Assembly: GCA_951394405.1 (NCBI GenBank)
Contig: OX596338.1
Location: forward strand, 2,232,001-2,296,000
Direction: 5' to 3'
DNA from: Coprinellus micaceus
Lineage: Eukaryota; Basidiomycota; Agaricomycetes; Agaricales; Psathyrellaceae
Length of the DNA stretch: 64,000 bases
Below, piece by piece: positions 28,675 through 38,112 of the stretch; position 1 is the first letter of the stretch; every line of letters begins with the position of its first letter. The notes under the pieces are model-generated. The model ran no database searches, had not been told where the DNA came from, and was given only the letters and a program-made list of their open reading frames with translations. The position numbers and the translations under genes are program-made.

Positions 28675-29727
28675 ATGCAGTTCCTCGCCTACGTCGCTAC
28701 TGCCCTCACCGTCTCTTTGCTCTCCTTGGGCGCTTCCGCGGACCATGTTCAGCGTCGCCAGCATCAGGGCATCTCGCGTCGCATGGAGGGCGATCTCCTT
28801 GAGTCGAGGGCCACTTCAAACTCTAAGTGGTCGTGGTATGACACTCAAACTGGCAATGCGTAGGTTGTTACCTCCTCACCCCAGTATCTGTTATGACGAG
28901 GCCCTCTTTTCCAGCGGATCCTGTGGTCGGATGCTCAGGAACTCTGAATTCGTGAGTACTCTGTCCCGTGCAGCCGGGGGATCCAGTTACTGAGCAGTTC
29001 AATGCAGGTCGTAGCTATGAACGTCCCGGTAAGCACAAGGTCCGCCTTAAGTGCGCTCCCCCCTAACCTTTGCTGGTTTCATAGCAATATAAAGCTGGGA
29101 ACTGCTACAAGAGTATCACCATGTCCTGGCATGGAAAGCAGACGAAGGCACAGATTGTTGACATGGTGGGTCACCTTTCTGAGCCTACGGTGGTTTTCGC
29201 ATCACCGCCGCAAACAACAGTCCTGACTGTGATGCTTATCCCACCCCTCATTACAGTGCCCTGGGTGCCCATACGGTGGTCTGGACCTTTCCCCCTCCCT
29301 CTTCCAGTTCTTCACCGGACTTGGAACTGGCATCATCTGGGATGGTCAGTGGTGGTTCGATGGTGAAGGCCCTGGCGGAGAGGCTCCTCCCCCTCCCAAG
29401 CCCACGACGTCCAAGTCGACGTCCAAGTGGACCCCTCCTCCGACGCCGACCCCTACCCCTACCCCGACCTCCACCAGGACTAGGACCAGGACCACCTCGA
29501 CCCCCAAGCCCACGTCCACGGAGGAGCCCGAGAGCACTACCACGAGGACTTCTACCAACACCACCTCCACTACACCGACCTCAACCTCTCAAACTTCAAC
29601 CTCCGCTTCCGAGACCGCTTCCAGCACTGCTTCCCTCGTTGGTTCCAAGGCCGACGACGGTGTCCAGCAAGTCTTTTCCAACCTCATCGCTCTAGGAGGA
29701 CTCGTCGCCGCTGGCGCCAACGCATAA
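28675..29727 (+). CDS. Secreted double-psi beta-barrel (expansin/RlpA-like) protein, gene B
   Basis: Join of 28675-28859, 28915-28951, 29008-29028, 29085-29165 and 29257-29727, 264 residues. Signal peptide MQFLAYVATALTVSLLSLGASA is followed by basic sites (RR at 27-28 and 35-36) suggesting a propeptide. The barrel begins SKWSWYDTQTGNAGSCGRM, includes the 21-nt microexon (VVAMNVP), GNCYKSITMSWHGK and CPGCPYGGLDLSPSLFQFF (C109). The linker from about 145 is Lys/Thr/Pro-rich with TPTPTPT-like runs, then a Ser/Thr stretch. It ends in a tail FSNLIALGGLVAAGANA that matches the tails of C and D. Same order and strand as the neighbours, so a duplication of the same unit. Secreted location inferred from the signal peptide. 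Confidence 0.85.
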
Positions 29728-30516
29728 AGGGCTTCGATTCGTCCCTGCGGAGCGCTTCGAGCATTAAATTTCCTGTGGTCCCAGTGGCCACCCATCTCGT
29801 CCATTGTTGGGTATTCCCATCTGGTTGAAGATTTTATACCCACCTCCATTCTTCGCCCCCCGCCCTTGCGGCACGGCTTCTATTTCCTCCAGAGTTGAGC
29901 TTGCTCACCGATGTATATTCCTGTCTGTACACCACCCTGTACAGATTCGCAGGTGCCAGGTATCCTGCCTACAGCTTTGTATCAACGCTATTGATTGTTT
30001 GTGCTTTACTTATTGGTTAACATTAGCTTCCGCCCTTGGTTTCCCTAGGTTTCCCTCAGGCTCTACTTCGCTCCCGGGCGCCAATCACTTTCCAGATGCG
30101 GTATCTCGGATCCCGTCTTGCGCATAGCCAAGCCGTACATGGGCTCCATCTATAACCATGTCGGGTCTCCCGAAAGGCATTGCCAGGCCCTTGGCCCGCC
30201 CCGGGTCGCACCCCTATCGTCATGACCGTCCGCCGCGAATCAGTTTAGCCGCGTCGCGGCCCCTCGCTGGGCTGCGCATTGCGGTCTGCACCCGTACCCG
30301 CATGGTCCCTGGCGACGACCTGCGACGACACGCTTTTTCTATTCGAAGTACTGCGGAAGGCCACCTTTAAAGTTCTCTCTTTCCTCTTTCCCCAGCCCCT
30401 CTTTTAACCAACCACGCTTTTGGCTGCCGTCCAACCTCGTCGACCTCTACTGACCTTCCTTCTCTCATTCCCGCCTTTGCATTCTCGGTCACGCACCTTT
30501 TTGACGGTGGAAGATA
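29728..30516. other. Spacer between beta-barrel genes B and C
   Basis: No gene is seen. The 110 bp around 30370-30480 are CT-rich, like the promoters of the other members of the array. Confidence 0.5.
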
Positions 30517-31618
30517 ATGCTGTTGCTTCAATTCGCGACTCTGCTGTCGCTGGCTTTGCTTGGGCTGGCTGGTCAGCACGGGGCCCGCCTGAACAGGGTT
30601 CACCATAACGCGGGAGCCCTGGCGAAGAGAGACGCTGGGGATGTTATGCTGCACAAGCGTATCACCAGCTCAAAGTGGACGTACTATGACGCTGAAACGG
30701 GTAGTGCGTGAGTGCCCCGCCCCACCTTCCCTCTCTTGCCCCGGCGACGATCGATAAGGAGACCTTCTTACTGACCTGAACTCGTCGGCTTCATCGTAGC
30801 GGGGCCTGCGGACAGTATATCAAGAACACAGACTGGGTGGGTACCTTCGACATTAGGCGGGTTTTCGGCTAACTTTTTCGTTTCTTATCTTACCTCCTTA
30901 GGTTGTCGCGATGAACACCGCTGTACGACGCTTTCGAATCGGTTGTCTTGTCGTGTCCCGCTGTTGACCAACACCCTTGTAGCAATACGGATCGGGCTAT
31001 CCTGGACCCAATTGCTTTAAGTCCCTCACTTTGAGTTATGGCGGGAAATCGGCTGTTGTGACGGTGTTGGATCAGGTGCGTAAGCGGTCCGATGTTGTGG
31101 CGACAACTGGACTCACCCTGGAACCTCAGTGCCCTGGGTGCCCTTATGGAGGACTCGACCTTACCCCTAGCCTCTTCGCCTATTTCGCTTCCCAGGATAA
31201 AGGAATCATCTACGGAGAGTGGGAGTTCGGCGAGACTGCTGCTACAACCTCCTCCACCTGGAAGACCACGACCACCACGAAGACACCCACGACCACCTGG
31301 AAGGCAAGTTCCACGACCACCACTTGGAAGCCCGCCACCACCACGACTACGAAGAAGACCACTACCAGCACCCCGAGGCCCGAGACTACCACCACATCGA
31401 CAAAGGCGTCCTCCACCCCGCACTCCACCAGTTCTTCCACTCCCGCGGTGAGCTCAATCTCAGCTTCACCCAGCTCCGTCAGTTCCGGTGCTTCAGCGGC
31501 GGGTCTCGCTGCGGCTAGCGCTACCGCATCGAGTGCGGCCATCGATGGCATTGAGGGCTTGAACGCCGCTTTCCTTCGACTGGGTGATCTAGTCGTCGAG
31601 GGTGCTCAGGCAGCTTGA
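30517..31618 (+). CDS. Secreted double-psi beta-barrel (expansin/RlpA-like) protein, gene C
   Basis: Join of 30517-30707, 30800-30836, 30902-30922, 30983-31075 and 31130-31618, 276 residues. Signal peptide MLLLQFATLLSLALLGLAG is followed by two Lys-Arg sites (LAKR, LHKR) typical of Kex2 processing. The barrel runs SKWTYYDAETGSAGACGQY, VVAMNTA on the microexon, YPGPNCFKSLTLSYGGKSA, then CPGCPYGGLDLTPSLFAYFA (C115) and GIIYGEWEF. The linker is dominated by Thr, with WKTTTTTKT-like repeats, and passes to a Ser/Ala-rich stretch. The tail reads IEGLNAAFLRLGDLVVEGAQAA. Exon phases equal those of B exactly. Thr/Ser density suggests heavy O-mannosylation and a wall-exposed stalk. Enzyme activity is not shown; expansin-like proteins can act without hydrolysis. 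Confidence 0.86.
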
Positions 31619-32691
31619 AGGCTCGAGAATGCGTGAAGAGCGAGAGAACGTCGATCATCGCCGCAGGATGGGTGGTGAATACCGCATGAAGATAGAGTGC
31701 TCGATCCTATCGATATCCAGGATGTCACGCAAGTTCGTTCCGTGTGTTTCTTCGAGAGCTGGCTGGAGTATACCTTACCTATTCGATGGCGGGTTCATCT
31801 GTTCGATAGTTCGATGGTACGGCCCGAGCGCCATACCATCGAGAGTGCCCCCCATTTACCGTTCACACCAATTTAGATTATTGAATTCCTTTTCTGCAGC
31901 CGCGCAATGGACTAGACCCCTTTAGCCTTGCCCTTAGACAAGGCGCTCTCCGAGACTCAGCCGTCGTTTGAGCTTCAGCAAAGACTCTTGACAGACCAGT
32001 GGCCCCTATCGACCACGACCACGAGAAAGAAGGGTTCAGGGTACAGAAAACCTTGGAGCAACGTTGGAGAAGAACTGATGGTTGGCTGTTTAGAGTTCGG
32101 GATGCATGGCGAACAAGTGAGCATGCGGAGGTTGTTCCCCGCTTCACGATAGGCTTCGCACCCCGATTCAAAAATTCTAAAGCCAGAGATATAGAGCGTA
32201 TGAGTGGCCCGACTGGTCTACGTCTCCGTCTCCCTGTCAATGCCCACCTCGCCGGACTGGAGTCAATTCCAAGTCAATTCATCATGGTGGCAGGGTGCAA
32301 TACAGTCGGGATTCTCACCCCTAAATGGTGGAAAACTTTGACGCCACAAGGTCGCTGAGCCATCGGCATATTGGGTTTTTGGCCAGTGTGTCCCATCGTG
32401 AATGAGCAACGCAATTCTGCAAACGAGGGTAGGGAGATGTGGTGGACATCGAGAGTGTCGAGGAGCAGCATATTGAAATTTTAAGAACCCAAGGAGATCC
32501 AGAATTACCCCAATTGGCGGGATGGCCTTATTATAGCGTGGCAGTCTATTTGTTCCCGTATCACCGCTACCCGAGCTTCGTTTCTCCAGCTGCTCCATCC
32601 TTCCCTTCTCCCCAACGACCACCTCATCCCGCTACGCCACTCTCGTAGCCCACCCTCATTCGTTAACCCCACGTTCTTTACTCTTTCGACA
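31619..32691. other. Spacer between beta-barrel genes C and D
   Basis: The 1,073 bp hold open frames on both strands (about 31999-32358 on the plus strand) without recognised domains. The last 130 bp are pyrimidine-rich and likely the leader of gene D. Confidence 0.45.
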
Positions 32692-33689
32692 ATGAAATTC
32701 CTCGGCCTCCTCAGTGCTGCTACCTCCCTTCTCGTCATGGGTGCCGACGCTGCAGTCCACGGCTTGCACGGTTCTGGGCACGGTGAACTCGCTCGTCGCC
32801 TCTCTGGTGATGTCGACCTCAACAGGCGTGCTGTTGAGAACTCCAAGTGGTCCTACTACGACACTGAAACCGGTAATGCGTGAGTGACTTGACCAATTCC
32901 TCGTGTACGGGACCCTGACGTGTGCGACCTTTCAGCGGCTCTTGCGGTAGGATGATTGGCAACGGCGAATACGTCGTCGCTATGAATGCGAACGTGGGTC
33001 ACCCTGTCTGTCGAGTCGGGTATCAAGTCTGACATTTATTTGTAGGATTACAACCCTTCCAATTGCTTCAGGAAGATTATCATGACCTACAACGGCAAGA
33101 CGACTACGGCCTCGGTTGGAGACAGGGTAAGTAATTCAGCCTTTGCCTCCCTGCTAGGTATCCTTACCCGTGCTGGGTTTCCCAGTGCCCTGGATGCCCT
33201 CCTGGTGGCCTCGACCTTTCCACCAGCCTCTTCGCCTTCTTCGCATCCCACGACAAGGGCATTATCTACGGCAGGTGGACATGGGCCGATGAGGCTGAGG
33301 CCCCCGCACCTGCTCCCGCTCCCGCTCCCGCGCCTCCTAAGACCACCAAGCAGTGGACTCCTACCTCCACCTGGACTCCTCCCAAGCCCACCAGCACCAC
33401 TCCCGCATGGACTCCGGAGCCGGCTCCCGTCTGGACCCCTGAGCCTGAGCCTACTCCCTCGACCACTAGCACCAAGCCGTCCACCAAGGCGAGCAGCAGC
33501 ACTTCAAGTTCTTCAACTATCTCCCCCTCCTCTAGTTCAGCGGAGTCCTCCCAACGCGCGCCATCGTCCTCTAGTGCTGCTCCAGCCGCTGCTAGCACCT
33601 CTGCCACACCTAAGGGCAACGTTGATGCCATCAACGGACTCGTGGTTCAGTTCGGTGAACTGACCGTTGGTGGTGCTTATGCCAACTGA
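32692..33689 (+). CDS. Secreted double-psi beta-barrel (expansin/RlpA-like) protein, gene D
   Basis: Join of 32692-32879, 32936-32993, 33046-33126 and 33186-33689, 276 residues. Signal peptide MKFLGLLSAATSLLVMGADA is followed by RR pairs (HGELARR, LNRR) suggesting propeptide cleavage. The barrel reads SKWSYYDTETGNAGSCGRM, EYVVAMNAN, NCFRKIIMTYNGK, then CPGCPPGGLDLSTSLFAFFA (C110) and GIIYGRWTW. The usual Tyr after CPGCP is Pro here. The linker is Pro/Ala- then Ser-rich with APAPAPA runs, and the tail is VDAINGLVVQFGELTVGGAYAN. Its second exon (58 nt) equals the 37-nt exon plus 21-nt microexon of B and C, so one intron is missing. Last member of the array, on the same strand. Confidence 0.86.
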
Positions 33690-36600
33690 GAATTTCATTG
33701 CTTGGTGTAATGCTCTTCCTCGATTTTCGGATTGAGAAGCGCTTCTTCTGCTTCGTCTAGAATGCCCCGTTGTCTGTCCTCCTTGATACCACTCTCCTAG
33801 ACATCTACGCTACTTTCTTGTGAAGGGATTATATGTGCCACTCTTGGCTCTGTTGTTTGCCTTGCCACACTCATAATGTATCTTGACAACGAGATCCTTC
33901 ATTCCCCTGCTTTAGGCCGTCCATTTTGTTTGTCAATGGCATTTAACCTTTCAAGCACATCCAGAGACTTTGCTTTGAACCGACACTAACTTCGGCATGA
34001 ACTGCAGCTTTGAAGAGTGGCATGAGATCTTTTTTCCATGGATCCACTGACTTTCCGTGCATTATGAGCTATGCAGCGTACTAGGCGCTCATTGCACCCA
34101 CATTACGTTATTTTTCCTCGAGTTAGCTGACAATCGACATTGGTTAGCGCTGGCACACAAGTCCAAACACACACAAGCAGCGACTTTAGGAAAGACAATT
34201 GACACAGTCCATCACCAATCCCGGGCACGTCAGCTAAGCATAGTATCAGTGGTTGTCTTGACTACCAGACGTGGAATGTCTATCGTGCTGATGGACGCTC
34301 TGGTATGGCCTTGTAATCGCAGGTATACCTGACAGTGCCGCAAAATTTGACGTGAAGGCTGCGAAGCTGAGGATGCGGGTGTTCTAGTCCCCACTTTAAG
34401 GGCGCTACACCGCCTCCCGAAAGCTACACCGCGCACCTGCCTATATTCTGGCGAGATATGGCCTCTTTCCGCTCCGGTATCAAATGCAGCAATTTCGTCT
34501 ACCGCTTCACAACTCATGCCGCCTCAAACAGAAATGCCAGTTCGAGGCAATGTGAAAAAACAGTTCGACAGTCCCTGAGGCCCTCATGATGAATTTCATC
34601 CGGAAAGGAAGCGATGACATTCCGGACCTTAGAAAGTTTGAGCATTATAGCAGGATACGACATCGAATGGTCAGAAGCCCCGAACTCTATTCCCGTTGCT
34701 TTGAAACATTACCAGTGCGCCTTACGCCAGAATCCATGTTTCAAAAGTCGGGCGGAACAGTGCACACTTTCTCTCTCACCAAGCACCCTACCTACTAAAT
34801 GAAGTGGATTGCACTGCAAGACGCTGGGGTGACCAATCAGCCCGCCGCATTCCATTTAATTAGTCAAATTGCGCGGAGCTTCGACGACCCACACACCTGT
34901 GTGCGCTGGGCGGATCTGTTCAAGTTGGCTCCCGAATTGGCAAACCGCCCGACCGCGGCTCCCCGTCGCTCGTCTGGTCGGGGTTTCGTGCTTTAGCTAT
35001 AATATCGGCGCACTCACAAATTTCCTCTGGGTCTCATGTTGAGATACGTCCAGAGGTTTCCTGGGTGGCGGTTGAAACCGATAGCCACGAGGAGGCCACG
35101 GCGGGTGCTCACACATTTTGCCATCGGCGGCTTTTCGTGGCTCCATCCAAAAGGGATGCGACCAGCCTTCCCGTGGGTATAGCCATTTGAAGTAGCGAAA
35201 CCCTTTACCCCTTGTTCTCTTGGACGCACAGCTCTGATGGTTTTACCGCCCCGCCCTTTTGGGATAGGACGTCGAGGATGCCCCTGGTGAGAACACATTC
35301 CGAAAACTGATGAGGCACTTCCCGTTTGAACATCTAAGTTTGCGTCCGGATCTTCGGGAGTTTGACGTTGAACTCTTGTGCCACAAGTGTGTGTACGTGT
35401 ATGTTTATGGGTGGGTGTGGGTGTTCGAGCAGCCCATCACTCATCACTTTCACTTCTAATCTCGATGACGCGACGACGCGTGTGCCAGTGATCGCCAAGA
35501 TTCAAAGTTCAAAGAAAGCTCCAACCACAACGCAAACCAAAGAAGCAGTAGTTGGCACGATTTCTACCCTTCCATCTCTTCACAATTTAAAAGGTGGTTT
35601 AGGGGCAGCAATGAGCCCGTATTCCACATCCATCGTTGCGCACGGTCCAACGAACATACTTTGGGAGTACAGCCGCGCACTCGGGGAGCGAGTGCTCCCA
35701 CCTCGCGAGCTTTTTTCGTCGTGAGGTATATACTGGACTCGCCACCCCGGCCTATCTGCAACCATGATGTAGAGCAGTGCTCTCTCGGCATCACGCCTCA
35801 CGGTTTTGATCCAGCTGCCAGAGGCATCACTCTGACACATCTGGCAGGCCTGCTAATACTCTGGCAGGGATACAACACCTTCATACATTGAGAAACAGGT
35901 CAGGCGTGCAGGGAAAAGATACCGGTCAGACCGCCAGCAAACGTTTATCATAGTTTCACCCTTCAGTACTTTAGCTTCCAGCTGACAGTCCAAGCCAATT
36001 TTCCCATACACATGTTGCGGTCAACAGCATTCTAAGCCCCTTCGCGATTGGGTCATGCGGCTAGACTCTGAGTCGATCTATCGCATCGACTTTGTCGTTC
36101 CCTCGTACTATCGGTGATCGGCATCTCGGTTTGTATCAGAGTTTCGGTTTGACCACCGTACCCACACCTTTTGGGCTCATTTGTATACCCACTCGAACTC
36201 AATTCCGAATTTTAAAGCTCACGAAAGGAGGGGAAGGCGTTGTCGACTCGGCGGAGCTTCGGCTGGGAAACCGAACCTCTGATCAAACCGAAGCGTTGAC
36301 CACTGATAAGTAGTAGGTGGTTCCGATCAGGGAGCAACAGTCGCGAGAGAAAGCCCGAAGGCGAGCAACTGGCTGCCACAGCGAAGGATAGGTCCAGGTC
36401 CCTACCAGCAACCGGCAGGAAGGTCTAGTCTCTCTAGGACGAATAGCCTCCCGCACATCACGGCGGCAAATGAGGGGCTTCATTGGATTCGGCTGCTTCA
36501 CAATGTACACCGCGAACTTGCTCGGAACTTCGCGCAAGAAACTTCATGAACAAATTCGTTGCTGTCCCCGAGACAATGTCCTTACACGTAAAATAGTAGT

Positions 36601-37599
36601 GCTAGCGCCAATACAACAACTGAAAGGAATATGCCGGTACACATTAATTTAACCGAGAGTTTGCAATCGTCCTGCTGTGCTCGGATTGGTTTTAGGCTCT
36701 GGAGCTCTGGGTCAAGGTGCTGGTCGCTGGAACCATCCCTCTGAGATGAGCCATCCCCGAAGTTTCGCCTTCCCAACCTCGTCCTCCTCAGTGCCCTGTG
36801 GACTGTGTTCGCAGTCAGTTCGACGCAAAAGGGGAGACGATGGTCGGGCAGACTCACATCGTACCCGATGCTGCATCAAGGCAATAATACTTCCTCGAGG
36901 CGTAAGACGCACTCCATCCGAGGGGCGAGAACTTTAACAGTACAGTTGCGTGGCTGGTCGGGGGGTGGCCGTCGGTCAGAGCGTGCTGCATAGGCCACGA
37001 CAGAGTCGCCGAGGGGCGGGAAATAGGGAGTTAGCGCGTGTACCATCCATAGTAGACTACCACTACCTCGCAAGCAGGCCTGCTAAGGAGCTTGCACGAA
37101 GACAGATGCTGTCCTGAGAGATAGACGCCAACTTGAACAGCGTCAGAAGAAGGGGAAGATCTACAAGATCTACAAATGGCGGCGGCCTGATGTGAGCATT
37201 AGCCAATACTTTTGGGTGATGAAGCTTACCCCTGGTCTTCACTTGAGGGCATGGCGAGAGTGGGGAGGGGAGTTCTGAGGATATCGGTTGAACGCAACCT
37301 CTCTTATATAGCGGTGACAGTCGGAGTTCAAAAGTTGAGACATATTGCCATCATCGCGAATATGAGGACGCACCGTGGCCCATCGTCCTTATCACCTTTC
37401 ATTCATCATCCCTCGTTCACCGCAAGGCTCATATCTTTATCATATAGGTCACTAATCAATATCCCGTCACAATTCTGATACGAAAAGAAGGTCCAAAGGT
37501 AGCTAGTCCAATACCAATGCGGAGAAGAGTCCAAACTAATTCCTAAATAATCAGACTTGTCCATCAGGGTCATGGGGCAACGAAATAGGTAGGCAGCCT
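33690..37599. other. Gene-poor stretch right of the beta-barrel array
   Basis: Nearly 4 kb without a recognised gene on either strand. Open frames are short. A GT/TG-rich simple tract lies at about 35380-35425. No tRNA, no clear terminal repeats and no transposase motif were seen. Confidence 0.45.
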
Positions 37600-38112
37600 T
37601 TACTGCCCGCCGCGGGAGGTGCGTGGAACCGAATCTAGGATTTGCAAAATGGAGGGAAGTTCGAAGTCGCCTGAATCGGGCGCTTCGACCTCATCCGACG
37701 GCGGGATCACGTCGGTATCATCCCCAGAACCCGAGCCATCCTCGTCTTGATCGAACTCTGCGTCGTCCCTCTGGGTTGGGGCGGGAGATGGCCTGAGCGA
37801 ACGGAGGATAGGAAGCTCTGGAGAGTCTCCTAAGGTTCTTTGCAGGTGGGGACGCAACCTCCGTGTGGATGGAGAATAAGGGTGGCACATTTGCCTCGCT
37901 CCAGCAGAAGGCTTCTCGCACTCGTGTTGGCTCGATATTTCACGAAACATGACCAATTTGCAAGCGATGCACTGCACGAACATTGCCCAGAACCTCGATT
38001 CTGAGATGCCTGCCGCGAGCGCCCGAGTGTGCGCCATGTGTATCCTTTGCGGTTCCCGCGGACGCACGCGGCGGAGGCCTGGACCGTCCCAAACAGTTAG
38101 TTTTCTTGCCAC
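37600..38112 (-). CDS. Hypothetical protein with CxxC...HxxC finger, possibly 5' partial
   Basis: The open frame translates to about 170 residues. It carries FVQCIACKLVMFREISSQHEC, a Cys-x2-Cys...His-x2-Cys spacing like a small zinc finger, then a proline-rich segment and a strongly acidic stretch (DQDEDGSGSGDDTD) before the end SVPRTSRGGQ. Similar Cys/His plus acidic-tail proteins recur in basidiomycete genomes, often near mobile elements, but I do not recognise a named family. A candidate intron just upstream (GTCGTA... to CCAG near 38080) could join it to a further exon around 38220, so the true start is uncertain. Function unknown. Confidence 0.4.
   Translation of the reverse strand: MARKLTVWDGPGLRRVRPREPQRIHMAHTRALAAGISESRFWAMFVQCIACKLVMFREISSQHECEKPSAGARQMCHPYSPSTRRLRPHLQRTLGDSPELPILRSLRPSPAPTQRDDAEFDQDEDGSGSGDDTDVIPPSDEVEAPDSGDFELPSILQILDSVPRTSRGGQ

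Noticed and set aside
29346..29570. Long minus-strand frame full of Val/Gly opposite gene B
   Set aside because: It is the shadow of the Thr/Pro-rich coding repeats on the plus strand.
31210..31551. Long minus-strand Val-rich frame opposite gene C
   Set aside because: Shadow of the Thr-rich linker of gene C; codon composition and lack of splice partners argue against a gene.
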